Source of the DNA: Diaphorobacter aerolatus
Lineage (GTDB): Bacteria > Pseudomonadota > Gammaproteobacteria > Burkholderiales > Burkholderiaceae_C
Reading direction: 5' to 3'
Length of the DNA: 64,000 nt
NCBI RefSeq assembly: GCF_014489535.1
Contig: NZ_CP060783.1
Span: forward strand, 3,018,501 to 3,082,500
The translations under genes and the position numbers were made by a program. The notes beneath the pieces were generated by a model, which ran no database searches, was not told the DNA's origin, and worked only from the letters and a program-made list of their open reading frames with translations. Position 1 is the stretch's first letter. Each line of letters starts with the position of its first letter. Shown piece by piece: positions 19,155 to 28,496 of this stretch.

Positions 19155-20031
19155 GCTGGATCGTCAGCAGCCATTGCAGCAGCAATGCATGAACGCTGTC
19201 TGGCGCGGCGGGAGCGCGCGCCAGCAGGCAATACCTTGAGCCGTCCTCGACGAAGCCAAGCGGTGCAGTGAGCACGCCGCTTGCAAGATCATCGCGCACC
19301 AGCTCCCGCGTGCCGATCGCTACGCCAAGACCGGCGATCGCCGCCTGCAGGCTGAAGTAGAAATGATCGTATTGGTGCGGTCGCGACTGCGTAGGCAGCT
19401 TTCTGCCCGTGATGCGCGACCAGGTGCGCCATGCATCGGGCCGGGTGCGTGTGTGCAACAGCGGGGTTCCGGCGCGCAGTTCCTGTCGGGATGTGAACCA
19501 GCGTGCAACGAGTTCCGTGCGGCAGACAGGCCCGGTTTCCTCGGCAAACAGCATGTCGGCATGCAGCGCATCACCCCAATCGAAATCGTCGCGACGTATC
19601 GCCAGATCGATGCCATCGCCGAACGAGAATGAACCGCCGCCCGCGATCAGATGGATGTGGGCGCGTGGATGCGAGCGTGCCAGTTTGCGTACAAACGCGG
19701 GCCAGCGCGGCAGCAGCCAGCGCATGAGCAGCGTGGGCTCGCACGAGAGCGTGAGGCGCAGCTCGTTCGGCGCGCTTTCGCGCAGCCGCATGCAGGCATG
19801 ACGCATGCGCTCCATGCCCTCGCACACGGCCTGCGCCAGCTCACGTCCGGAATCGGTGAGAAACACGCGCCGATGGCGACGCTCGAACAGCGCGATTCCC
19901 AGATCTTCCTCGACGCTGCGCACGGCGCGGCTGATCGCACCATGCGTGAGATGCAGCTCTTCGGCTGCTCGGCCAAAGTGTTCGAGCCGCGCTGCGGCTT
20001 CGAAGCAGCGCAGCGCGTTGAGCGATGGCAT
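19138..20031 (-). CDS. LysR-family regulator (GcvA-like)
   Basis: A 297-residue LysR protein. The N-terminal winged helix-turn-helix (LNALRCFEAAARLEHFGRAAEELHLTHGAISRAVRSVEEDL) is of the GcvA/AmpR subtype, where 'THGAISR' is typical. A substrate-binding domain follows (DLAIRRDDFDW; LQAAIAGLGVAIGTRELV). It is divergent from the LysE-family exporter with 123 bases between them. LysR regulators next to LysE exporters often control them in response to an amino acid, and that is the likely role here. Confidence 0.88.
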   Translation of the reverse strand: MPSLNALRCFEAAARLEHFGRAAEELHLTHGAISRAVRSVEEDLGIALFERRHRRVFLTDSGRELAQAVCEGMERMRHACMRLRESAPNELRLTLSCEPTLLMRWLLPRWPAFVRKLARSHPRAHIHLIAGGGSFSFGDGIDLAIRRDDFDWGDALHADMLFAEETGPVCRTELVARWFTSRQELRAGTPLLHTRTRPDAWRTWSRITGRKLPTQSRPHQYDHFYFSLQAAIAGLGVAIGTRELVRDDLASGVLTAPLGFVEDGSRYCLLARAPAAPDSVHALLLQWLLTIQPTQKS

Positions 20032-20154
20032 GCGAGAAGAGGGGGTTCCATCGGTGAGCTGTACTCACCATTTCTGTCAGAAATCATCGTTGGATTCTCC
20101 ACCCAAAGTTTATTAGCATCCAGCACATGTTTTCAAAGGATGGATGGCGCTCTC

Positions 20155-20767
20155 ATGAACGAATGGCTCACCGTGATCACGATTACCACGCTCGCGGTGA
20201 TCAGCCCCGGGCCGGACTTCGCGATGGTCTCGCGCAACGCGCTGGTGCTCACTCGTCGCGCGGGCATGCTCACCGCCGTGGGCATCGCGCTCGGGTGTGG
20301 GTGCACGTGGGCTACACGTTGCTTGGCGTGGGGTTGCTCATGCGACAGTCGCTCCTGCTGTTCAGTATCGTCAAGCTGCTCGGTGCGCTGTACCTGATCT
20401 ATCTTGGCGTGCAGATGCTGCGCGCAAGTTCCGGCGACCGCAGTCTGGGCAAGGAATCACTCAAGCCTTCGTGACCTGGCGGCGCTGCGCACAGGTTTTC
20501 TCACCAATGCGCTAAACCCAAAACCACGGTGTTCATCGTAAGCCTGTTCATGCAGGTGGTGCAGCCGCAGACTTCGCTCGGCGTGCAACTGGCCTATGGC
20601 GGCTTCATCTCGGCAGCGCATCTGGTGTGGTTTGTGTTGGTCGCCTGCTGCTTTTCAGCGCCCTCCGTGCGGGAGCGTATGCTCGCGGCGCGTAAATGGA
20701 TTGATCGCGTGTTCGGGCGGTGCTGGTCGGGTTGGGTGTGGCGTTGGCCGGGTCTCGCGCCGGGTAG
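20155..20767 (+). CDS. LysE/RhtB-family amino-acid exporter, four likely sequencing indels
   Basis: About 204 residues, the usual LysE length, after restoring bases near 20294, 20518 and 20716 and removing one inserted base near 20471. The start MNEWLTVITITTLAVISPGPDFAMVSRNAL carries the ISPGPDF motif of the family. Later segments in other frames align in order: VGYTLLGVGLLM, LLGALYLIYLGVQML, LRTGFLTNALNPK, FIVSLFMQVV and a final VLVGLGVALAGSRAG. Six membrane segments are expected. It would export an amino acid or related metabolite under control of the divergent LysR gene. The density of breaks here is the highest in the window, so real inactivation cannot be fully excluded. Confidence 0.72.
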
Positions 20768-20812
20768 GCAAAAAAAAAGGCCGGCACGCGCGTAAGCGCT
20801 GCATCGGTGTTT

Positions 20813-21698
20813 TCAGGTAGCGGCGACACGGGAGCGCGGTGCGCCTGCGGGCCTGACCGGCGTGGAGGCTTCGGCATGGGCTGCGCCCGGGTGGTGAACG
20901 ACGCTGTCGCGCGGGAGCTGCGCAGGGAGTCGGCATCCAGAATCAATCGGCCCTGAACGCGCCCCTTCATGCGTTTGACCGAGCGCGTTGCATCCTGCAT
21001 GTGCTGTTGCATCAGCGCGCGCACGCGTTCGACGTCGCGTGCCCGCGCGGCGGCGACGATGTCGCGGTGGTAGTTGGCGTTTTCCTCGCCAAAGCGGCGG
21101 TGTTCTGCCTGCGGCGTGCGGTTGCCGAAGACGATGAGCTGGCGAATCATTTCGTTGATCAGCTCGCAGGTGAAACGCAGAAAAGGATTCGGGTTCGCAG
21201 CCGCCAGAATGTCGTGAAAGTTCACGTCTTCGCGGCGCTGCATGATCAGGTTTTGATGGCCGACGACGGATCGCAGCACGAGATGCTGTGTTCAAGCTCC
21301 TCGAAATCCTTGTCGGTGAGATGCGGCACGGCGCCCGCAGCCAGTTCGGGCTCGAGCATCAGCCGCACGGCGTAGATGTCGTCGATCGACACCTCCTTGA
21401 AGAACAAGTAGTTCTGCATGAACTGCAACGTGCGATCAAGCGGCACTTCAACAATCGTTCCACCGCCCGACGGCCCCGTGGAAATCGTCACCAGACCCTG
21501 CACCTCCAGCGACTTGAGCGCCTCGCGAATCGTGCCCTTGCTGACCTCGAACTGAGCCTGCAATTCGCTCTCGCGCGGAAGTCTGTCACCGGGGCTCAGG
21601 TTGCGCTCGGTGATCATGCGTTTGATTTCCTGGGCCACGAGATCAGAGCGTTTGAGCTGCTTGATCGCCATCGATGAGGAAGACTTTCTGGTTGCCAT
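20813..21698 (-). CDS. GntR-family (FadR-type) transcriptional regulator, two likely sequencing frameshifts
   Basis: About 295 residues after restoring one base near 21283 and one near 20889. The N-terminal winged helix (LVAQEIKRMITERNLSPGDR, then LPRESELQAQFEVSKGTIREALKSLEVQGLV) is characteristic of GntR. A helical FCD effector domain follows (DIYAVRLMLEPELAA; a metal-site histidine may lie in NANYHRDIVAAA). Start options are the ATG at 21698 or at 21671. The C-terminus was placed by joining the frame that stops at 20813, since the alternative frame would run 160 bases into the LysE gene. It is divergent from the Liv-type transporter operon and is the natural candidate to control it. Confidence 0.78.
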
Positions 21699-22064
21699 TT
21701 GGAATCTGTTGATGGCCGCAAAACGGCCTTGAAATCGCGCGTTGCCAAGTGAAAGAAGTATGCACGTCAAACACGCGCCACCACCATCATCTAGGGTTTG
21801 TACGCGTCATATTTGTTCTATTTGTCACTATAAATAGGATGCTAGGGATGCGCTGCACGAAAGGCTTGGCACGCTGCCGGTGCGGATCGGGGTGGGATGA
21901 GATGCGAGGCGCAGGCCGCCCGAGTTCGCGCCTGCCGGGCATCGATCCGATTCGTGCAGGGCATCCCTGAGAGTGCGCGTGTTTCCGGAGGGGTCTGGCA
22001 CGCATCCTGCTCCGATAACAAGGCAGGCCATGTTGGCCTCGATTCCACTTTGGAGACTCACGTC
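21699..22064. promoter_or_regulatory. Divergent regulatory region between GntR regulator and Liv transporter operon
   Basis: This 366-base gap holds no gene. Its section 21795-21845 is AT-rich compared with the surroundings (contains TATTTGTTCTATTTGTC and TATAAATAGG) and is where promoters for both directions are expected. I found no clean -35/-10 pair with standard spacing, and no certain GntR operator palindrome. Confidence 0.4.
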
Positions 22065-23267
22065 ATGCAACGTCGCAACTTCCTGCAAATGTCCGCTCTC
22101 GGCGCGCTCCCGGCGTCCCTTGGCCTTGCTCACAGCGCATGGGCGCAGGCCAAGGACACCATTCAGTTCGGCTGTCCCGTGCCCATGTCCGGTGCGTTCG
22201 CGGCCAATGGCAAATACGCAGACCTGGGCATGAAGCTCGCGATCGAGCAATACGGCAAGGCGCTGAACCGGCCGCTCGGCTACACGCTGCTGGACACCGA
22301 GGGCAAGCCAGCCACCGCCATCCGCAAGGTGCAGGACGCATCGCAACAAGGCACGAAATTCTTTGCCGGTGGCATTCTGTCGTCGGAATCGCTGGCCATG
22401 GGCAAGGAAGCCGAGAAGGCCGGCGGCATCTTCATCACCACCGCCGGTGCCGATGAAATCACCGGCAAGGATTGCAACAAGGCAACGTTCCGCTGGTCGG
22501 TGCCCACCTTTGGCGCCATTGAGCAGACGGTGCGGCCGCTGCTCGATGCCCACCCCAAGGCCAAGCGCGTCTACACCATCACGCCGCAATATGTGTTCGG
22601 CGACGGATTGCTCGGCGCGGCCAAGAACATCTTCAAGGAGCGTGGCATCGAGCACGTGGGCAACAGCTATCACTCGCTCACCGAAAAGGAGTTCAGCGGC
22701 TACCTGACCAACGCCGTTGCCGCCAAGCCCGATGTGTTGCTGATCCTGAATTTCGGACAGCAATCGTCCGACACGCTGCGCCAGGCCGTGAGCTTCGGGA
22801 TGAACAAGAACATGACCATCCTGATCGCATGGGCCTCGGGTCTGGAGCAATTCGAATCGCTGGGCGCGGACCTGTGCGACGGCATCTATTTTGGCGCGCA
22901 GTACTGGCACACCGTCGATGCGCCGCTGAATCTCGACCTCGTCAAGCGCTGCAACGACAGGTTCAAGCACAACCCCAACTACAGCCTGGCCGGTTCGTAC
23001 ATCTGCACCAAGCTGATGATCGACGCCATCGTCAAGGCCGGCACCGTGGACACCAAGGCCGTGATCGCCGCGATGGAAGGCATGAAATACCAGGGGCTGA
23101 CCGGCGACGAGGAAATCCGCAAGGCCGACCATCAGGTGCTCAAGAACTACTACCTGCTCAAGGGCAAGGCCAAATCGAAGATGAAGAACAAGGACGACTA
23201 CGCCGACATCGTCAGCTCCGGAAAGTCGTTCCTCGCGGTCGACCAGACCGGTTGCAAGATGACGTGA
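22065..23267 (+). CDS. Liv/amide-type ABC transporter substrate-binding protein (Tat signal)
   Basis: A 400-residue type I periplasmic binding protein (Peripla_BP_6 / leucine-binding family). The N-terminus is MQRRNFLQMSALG, a twin-arginine signal that ends near AWAQ. The mature part starts DTIQFGCPVPMSGAFAANG, matching the ligand-site start of the family, and later carries YTITPQYVFGDGL and the hinge regions. It is the first gene of a six-gene operon (receptor, two permeases, two ATPases, peptidase), with a repeat-containing gap of 268 bases before the first permease. Ligand unknown; relatives bind branched-chain amino acids, amides or urea. Confidence 0.88.
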   Translation: MQRRNFLQMSALGALPASLGLAHSAWAQAKDTIQFGCPVPMSGAFAANGKYADLGMKLAIEQYGKALNRPLGYTLLDTEGKPATAIRKVQDASQQGTKFFAGGILSSESLAMGKEAEKAGGIFITTAGADEITGKDCNKATFRWSVPTFGAIEQTVRPLLDAHPKAKRVYTITPQYVFGDGLLGAAKNIFKERGIEHVGNSYHSLTEKEFSGYLTNAVAAKPDVLLILNFGQQSSDTLRQAVSFGMNKNMTILIAWASGLEQFESLGADLCDGIYFGAQYWHTVDAPLNLDLVKRCNDRFKHNPNYSLAGSYICTKLMIDAIVKAGTVDTKAVIAAMEGMKYQGLTGDEEIRKADHQVLKNYYLLKGKAKSKMKNKDDYADIVSSGKSFLAVDQTGCKMT

Positions 23268-23344
23268 TCGAAGCCGGGCGGTGCCAAGTTTGCTCATCTG
23301 CCTCGGGCGACAGGACGGAAGGGAGGGGAACCCGCTCCCCATCT

Positions 23345-23459
23345 CCCTCGCCCCCGTGGGGGAGAGGGCCGGGTGAGGGGGCTTTCGTCCAGCGCAATGC
23401 GCCGTCAAACGCTGCCGTCACCCTCACCCCAGCCCTCTCCCGCTTGCGGGAGAGGGAGG
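23345..23459. repeat. Pair of inverted REP/BIME-like palindromes
   Basis: In the 268-base gap between the receptor and first permease genes, one GC-rich palindrome (GGGGGAGAGGGCCGGGTGAGGGG) is followed about 60 bases later by a second in opposite orientation (CCTCACCCCAGCCCTCTCC, then CGC-TTG-CGGGAGAGGG). They match the element at 9392-9430. Placed inside an operon after the receptor gene, such a pair could stabilise the upstream message and give the receptor more copies than the permeases. Confidence 0.75.
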
Positions 23460-23535
23460 AAAACCGGCACGCGTTCGCGCTCGTTTCCATGCCCATCCAT
23501 CGCAACCGCACGGCTTCGCGAGCCAGCACAATGAC

Positions 23536-24395
23536 ATGAGCATCTATCTGCTTCAGACGATCAACGGGATCGGCATCGGCATGCTGTACTTTCTGTTGGC
23601 GGTGGGCCTGTCCATCGTCTTCGGTCTGCTGCGCTTCGTGAATTTTGCGCATGGAACCTTTTATCTTCTGGGTGCTTATTTCTGCTACCAGATGGCGCAA
23701 TGGGGAATGAGTTTCTGGCTCTCTCTCGTCGTCGTTCCCGTAGCGGTGGGCGCGATTGGCTGGATCACCGAGAAGCTGATCCTGCGCCACGTGTATTCCA
23801 AGCCGCACGAGTTCCACATCCTCATCACCGTGGGCTTCGCGCTTGTCGTTCAGGAAATCGTGATCATGATCTGGGGCCCGCTGGGCGACAGCGTGGCGAC
23901 ACCCGATCTGCTCAACGGCGTGGTGATGTGGGGAAGCTTCATCTACCCCAAATACCGGCTGTTCGTGATTGGTTTCACCGCCGTGCTGGCTGTGATCATC
24001 TGGTGGGTTCTCGAAGGCACGCGCCTTGGCAGCATCGTGCGCGCGGGCAGTGAATCCACCGAGATGGTGTCGCTGCTCGGCACCAATATCCTGGCCATCT
24101 TCAGTCTGGTGTTCGGCCTTGGCGTGGGGCTCGCGGCGCTGGCCGGGGTGCTCGCTGCGCCGATTCGCGGCGTGAGCCCGTTCATGGGCGTGGAGGCGCT
24201 GGGCGTGGCCTTCGTGGTCGTGGTGGTCGGGGTCTCGGCAGCTTCAGCGGCGCGCTGGTCGGAGGGCTGCTGATCGGCGTCGTTCAAAGCCTGATGAGCA
24301 CCATCTGGCCGCCGGGCGCGAGCCTGATGATCTATGTGGCGATGGCGGCGGTGCTGCTGCTGCGTCCCAACGGCCTGCTGGGTCGCCAAGTCTGA
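23536..24395 (+). CDS. Branched-chain-amino-acid-type ABC permease (LivH), one likely sequencing frameshift
   Basis: About 286 residues after restoring a G near 24230 (GGGG run). Hydrophobic segments cover most of the length. The LivH signatures are visible: LAVGLSIVFGLLRFVNFAHGTFYLLGAY at residues 20-47 and GTNILAIFSLVFGLGVGLAALAGVLAAP further on. After the break the frame continues with GSFSGALVGGLLIGVVQSL and ends at LLRPNGLLGRQV. It forms one half of the membrane channel with the LivM-type protein that starts 17 bases later. Confidence 0.87.
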
Positions 24396-24412
24396 TCGAG
24401 GAGCGCCACACC

Positions 24413-25410
24413 ATGCAGGCAAAACATTTCGAGTTCCTCATTGCGGTGGTGATCGTGATCGCCATGCCGCTGTTCATGAAGTCGGGCTCCCTCGCGAGCG
24501 AGGTGCTGATCTACGCGTTGGCCGCCATGGCCTGCAACCTGCTGCTCGGCTACACCGGGCTGTTGTCGTTCGGGCAGGGCGTGTTCTTTGGTCTTGGCAG
24601 CTACACGCTCGGCATCATGCTCACGCGTCTGCCGATTCCCATGCCGCTGGCGCTGCTTGCCGCCGTGGTGATGGGCGGCCTCGGCGCGGCCCTCGTCGGC
24701 TGGGTCGCGATTCGCCAGAAAGGCACTTATTTCGTGATGCTTACGCTCGCGTTTGCGCAGATGTTCTATTTCATCGCCTACAGCGCAAGCGATCTTACGG
24801 GTGGCGATAACGGCCTGATGGACATTCCGCGCAAGTCGCTGTCCATCGGCGGACAGACGATTCTTCCGCTCGAGACGCCGTGGCAGTACTACGGTTTTGT
24901 GGCGGTGTTGTTCCTTGTCGTCTATTGGCTGTTGCGGCGCGTCTGTGATTCGATCTTTGGTCGTACCTTGCTGGCCGTGCGCGACAACGAGGAGCGCGCC
25001 GCCGCCGTCGGCTACAACCTGCGCCTTCTGAAACTGCAGGCGTTCGTGATATCGGGCGCCGTGACCGGACTGGCGGGCGCGCTGCACGCGTTGATGACCG
25101 GTATCGCGCCGCTGTCCAATGCGGAATACCACACCAGCGAAATGATCCTCGTGATGACCGTGATCGGTGGAACGGGCAATCTGCTCGCATCGCTGCTCGG
25201 CGCGGCGTTCTACGTACTGCTTGGCGACTGGCTGTCCACGCTGTGGCCGCGCTGGTTGCTGATCCTCGGGTGGTGCTGATGGTCGTGAGTCTCGGCATGC
25301 AGGGCGGCCTGTGGGGACTTTGCCAGCGACTGTGGAATCTGGCGCGCGGGCGCAAATCGAAGGATGCAGATGCTGCGGCGCAGGCCGATGCCAAGGGAGG
25401 TCGCGCATGA
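24413..25410 (+). CDS. Branched-chain-amino-acid-type ABC permease (LivM), one likely sequencing frameshift
   Basis: About 332 residues after restoring a G near 25269. Typical LivM features: LLLGYTGLLSFGQGVFFGLGSY, the KGTYFVMLTLAFAQMFYFIAYSASDLTGGDNGL stretch, and the EAA-like loop RTLLAVRDNEERAAAVGYN that contacts the ATPases. After the break the last 45 residues are a cytoplasmic, charged and Ala-rich tail. Its stop overlaps the ATG of the first ATPase gene (ATGA). Confidence 0.87.
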
Positions 25411-26192
25411 ACACGACGACGGCCGGCAATCCGGTGCTGCTCGAAGCCGTGGGCGTCGAAAAGCGTTATGACAAATTCGTCGCGCTTGGCGGCGTGGACA
25501 TCCGGGTTCGCGCCAACACGGTGCATTCGGTGATCGGCCCTAACGGCGCCGGAAAGACCACGCTGTTTCACATGCTTACCGGCACCAAGACCGTGAGCGG
25601 CGGAAAAATCGTTTTCGACGGACATGACGTAACGCGCGAGCCAGACCATGTACGGGTGCGCCGAGGAATGGCGCGCTCGTTTCAGGTCACCAGCCTGTTT
25701 CTCACGCTCCCGGTGCGCGAAAACCTGCGCCTCGCGGCCCAGGGCGTATCGCCAGCGCAGGCGCTCAACTGTTGGCGCGAACCCGTGGGCGACCTCGCCC
25801 GCGCCGACACCGTGGGCAGCGTGCTTGCCAAGATCGGAATGGAGCGCTTTGCGGGCACACCGGCAGGAAACCTCTCGCATGGGCAGCAGCGCCGCCTCGA
25901 AGTGGGCATGGCGCTCGCGGCGCGTCCCAAGGCCATTTTTCTCGACGAGCCGACGTCGGGCATGGGTATCGATGATCTCGAAGAAATGAAGCACCTGATC
26001 CAGAGCCTGAAGGACGATCACACGGTGGTGCTGATCGAGCACAACATGAACATCGTCATGGATATCTCGGACACCATCACCGTGATGCAGCAAGGCCGGG
26101 TGCTGGCCGAGGGACTGCCCGACGACATCCGCAACGACGACCGGGTGCGCAAGGCCTATCTGGGCAACATGATCACCGGAGGCAAGGCATGA
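25407..26192 (+). CDS. ABC transporter ATPase (LivG type)
   Basis: A 261-residue nucleotide-binding protein. Walker A is GPNGAGKTT (about residues 45-53), the signature is LSHGQQRRLEVGMALA, Walker B is AIFLDEPTSGMG, and the switch histidine is in VVLIEHNMNIVM. The C-terminal segment ending KAYLGN is the LivG family tail. Signature glycine of LSGGQ is His-Gly here (LSHGQ), common in LivG proteins. It pairs with the LivF-type ATPase whose start overlaps its stop. Confidence 0.92.
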   Translation: MNTTTAGNPVLLEAVGVEKRYDKFVALGGVDIRVRANTVHSVIGPNGAGKTTLFHMLTGTKTVSGGKIVFDGHDVTREPDHVRVRRGMARSFQVTSLFLTLPVRENLRLAAQGVSPAQALNCWREPVGDLARADTVGSVLAKIGMERFAGTPAGNLSHGQQRRLEVGMALAARPKAIFLDEPTSGMGIDDLEEMKHLIQSLKDDHTVVLIEHNMNIVMDISDTITVMQQGRVLAEGLPDDIRNDDRVRKAYLGNMITGGKA

Positions 26193-26907
26193 GCGCGAAC
26201 GGCACGTCCCTTCTCCAGGTCGAGGGCATTCATGCGCACTACGGCAAGAGCCACGTATTGCAGGGCGTATCGCTGCATGTGAACGATGGCGAACTGGTCA
26301 CGCTGCTCGGGCGCAACGGCGCGGGCAAGACCACCACGCTCAAATGCATTGCGGGCGCGATGCTGCCCACGCAAGGTCAGATCCGCTTTGCCGGCGCGCT
26401 GACCAGCAGGCTCGCAACGCATCAGGTCGCCCAGCGCGGCATCTGTCTCGTACCCGAACACCGGGGCATCTTCAAGCTGTTGACCGTGGAGGAAAACCTC
26501 ATGCTCGGCCAGCGCAAGAGTTCGCCATGGCAGCTCGGCGATATCTACCGCATATTTCCGCGCCTGAAGGAACGCCGCACCAACGGTGGCGGCCAGCTCT
26601 CGGGTGGCGAGCAGCAGATGCTCTCCATCGGCAGGGCGTTGATGAACGCGCCGCGCCTGCTGATGCTCGACGAGCCCGTCGAAGGCCTCGCACCCGTGAT
26701 CGTCGAGGAGATCGTTGCGCAACTCAAGGTGATCAAGGCCTCGGGCGTTTCCATCGTGCTGGTCGAGCAGAATCTCGAAGTCTGCACCCAGCTTGCGGAT
26801 CGCCACTACATCGTCGAGCAGGGGCGGTGGTGCACGAGGCGACGAATGCGCAGTTCATCGCGGACGACGCGGTGAAGGATCGGTATCTCGGCGTCGGCAT
26901 GGCTTGA
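26189..26907 (+). CDS. ABC transporter ATPase (LivF type), one likely sequencing frameshift
   Basis: About 239 residues after restoring a G near 26826. Walker A GRNGAGKTT, signature QLSGGEQQMLSIGRAL, Walker B LLMLDEPVEGLAP and LVEQN are all in place before the break; the restored tail (VVHEATNAQFIADDAVKDRYLGVG) is the normal LivF C-terminus. The break only affects the last 28 codons. Overlaps the LivG-type gene by four bases and precedes the M81 peptidase gene by 21 bases, so all are one operon. Confidence 0.9.
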
Positions 26908-26928
26908 TTGGAGCTGGAGAATTTTGCA

Positions 26929-28446
26929 ATGAGTAGCACCGCAACCCCGAACCAGAAGAATACCAAGAAAAAGTTTCTGATCGCGCGGCTGAACCACGAG
27001 ACCAATACGTTCTCGCCCGTGCCCACGCCCCTTGAAGCCTTTTCTCCCAGCTTTGACGCGCAGGCATATCACGCCAACAAGGGCATGCGGACCGCGATGG
27101 CGGCGTTCATCGATCTGGCCGAGGCAGAAGGCGCAGAACTGGTCACGCCGGTTTCGGCGATGGCCAATCCGAGCGGCCCGGTGCATGCAGATGCATATGA
27201 CGCACTCACGCGCCGCATCGTCGAAGCCGTGCCCGGCTGCGACGCCATCCTGCTCGACCTGCATGGCGCGATGGTGGCCGAAAACAGCGAGGACGGCGAA
27301 GGCGATCTGCTCGAACGCGTGCGCGCTGCGGCAGCGCCCGGTGTGCCGATCGGCGTGGCGCTCGACCTGCACGGCAACGTCACCGACAAGATGGTGCGCA
27401 ATGCCGATGTGATCGTAGGCTTCAAGACCTACCCGCACATCGACATGTATGAAACGGGCGAGCACACAGGCCGCCTGCTGCTCGGGATGTGGCGCGGCGA
27501 GGCGCAATACGAGGTGATCTGGAAGCCCCTGCCGCTGATGAGCCACACGCTGCGCAGCACCACGCTCGACGGTCCGATGAAGGACGCGTGCGAGCGTGCA
27601 AAGCAGATGGAAAATCAGGGCCTGCCCGCCGTCACCGTGTTCGGCGGATTCTCGCTTGCCGACATTCCCGCGCCCTGCATGAGCGTGGTCGCCACGATCA
27701 AAAAGGGCACCGCTTCGGCGCAGCAGCCCATCATCGATGCATTCGCCAACCACATGATCTGGCAGCGCCGCGCCGAGTACGTGTACGACAGCGAGCCGCT
27801 CGAGACATCACTCGCCCGCGCGCGGCAACTCGCGGCCAGTGCCAATGGCAAACCCGTGCTGCTGCTCGATCATGGCGACAACTGCATGTCGGGCGGCACC
27901 TGCGACACCATGGACGTGTTGCAGACCGCGCTCACGCTCGGCATGGACGGCATCGCCGTCGGCCCACTCTGCGACCCCGAGGCCGTCGCGCAGATATTCG
28001 CCGCAGGCGAAGGCGCAGAAATCGACATCGCGCTCGGCAACAAACGCTCGCTCGCCCATCTGAGCATGCACAAGCAGCCCGCGCAACTGCACGGCGTGGT
28101 GCGCAAGCTCAGCGATGGCAGGTATGTCGTCAGCGGCCCGATCTACAACGGCATGGAATGCCATATGGGCCGCACCGCACTGCTCGATATCGGCGGCGCG
28201 CAGATCGTCGTGACCGAACAGACCCACGAGCCGTGGGACCTGGGCGTGTTCACTTGCGTGGGCGTGGATGCCACGAAGGCCCGCTACCTGCTGCTCAAGT
28301 CGCGCATGTATTGCAGACCGGTGTTCGTCCCACTTTCGGCCGGCCTGGTCGAATGCGACAGCCCGGGCGTGACAACGTCGGACTATTCGCGGTTTGCGTT
28401 TGGGAAGGTGAAGAGGCCGGTGTTTCCGTTGGATGAGGATGTGTAG
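26929..28446 (+). CDS. M81-family metallopeptidase (MlrC-like)
   Basis: A 505-residue MlrC-type protein, full length for the family. The N-terminal metal domain begins IARLNHETNTFSP (His and Glu near the zinc site) and carries ILLDLHGAMV and VALDLHGNVTDKM, which hold the conserved Asp/His ligands. The C-terminal MlrC domain has LLDHGDNCMSGGTCDTM and an ending with SRFAFGKVKRPVFPLD. MlrC of microcystin degraders cleaves small linear peptides; most homologues have unknown substrates. The ATG at 26929 has GGAG-containing sequence upstream; an in-frame TTG at 26908 is less likely. Being the last gene of the Liv-type operon, it probably acts on the imported compound in the cytoplasm. An IS element follows 24 bases after the stop. 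Confidence 0.88.
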   Translation: MSSTATPNQKNTKKKFLIARLNHETNTFSPVPTPLEAFSPSFDAQAYHANKGMRTAMAAFIDLAEAEGAELVTPVSAMANPSGPVHADAYDALTRRIVEAVPGCDAILLDLHGAMVAENSEDGEGDLLERVRAAAAPGVPIGVALDLHGNVTDKMVRNADVIVGFKTYPHIDMYETGEHTGRLLLGMWRGEAQYEVIWKPLPLMSHTLRSTTLDGPMKDACERAKQMENQGLPAVTVFGGFSLADIPAPCMSVVATIKKGTASAQQPIIDAFANHMIWQRRAEYVYDSEPLETSLARARQLAASANGKPVLLLDHGDNCMSGGTCDTMDVLQTALTLGMDGIAVGPLCDPEAVAQIFAAGEGAEIDIALGNKRSLAHLSMHKQPAQLHGVVRKLSDGRYVVSGPIYNGMECHMGRTALLDIGGAQIVVTEQTHEPWDLGVFTCVGVDATKARYLLLKSRMYCRPVFVPLSAGLVECDSPGVTTSDYSRFAFGKVKRPVFPLDEDV

Positions 28447-28470
28447 GGGCGGCGGTTTGTGCGCATCAAA

Positions 28471-28496
28471 TGACCCGTCCTAAATTACGTTGACAC
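28471..28496. repeat. IS terminal inverted repeat (orfB-side end)
   Basis: 26-base end of the IS3-family element, flanked outside by AAA. Matches the opposite end with three mismatches. Confidence 0.85.

Noticed and set aside
20605-20812. C-terminal extension of the GntR regulator into the LysE gene
   Set aside because: It would overlap LysE by 160 bases and is low-complexity; restoring one base in a CCCGGG run gives a normal stop at 20813.
20768-20812. A9 run with GGCCGG near 20770 as a rho-independent terminator for the GntR gene
   Set aside because: A T-tract exists on the minus strand, but the GC stem directly next to it has no usable loop; too weak to list.
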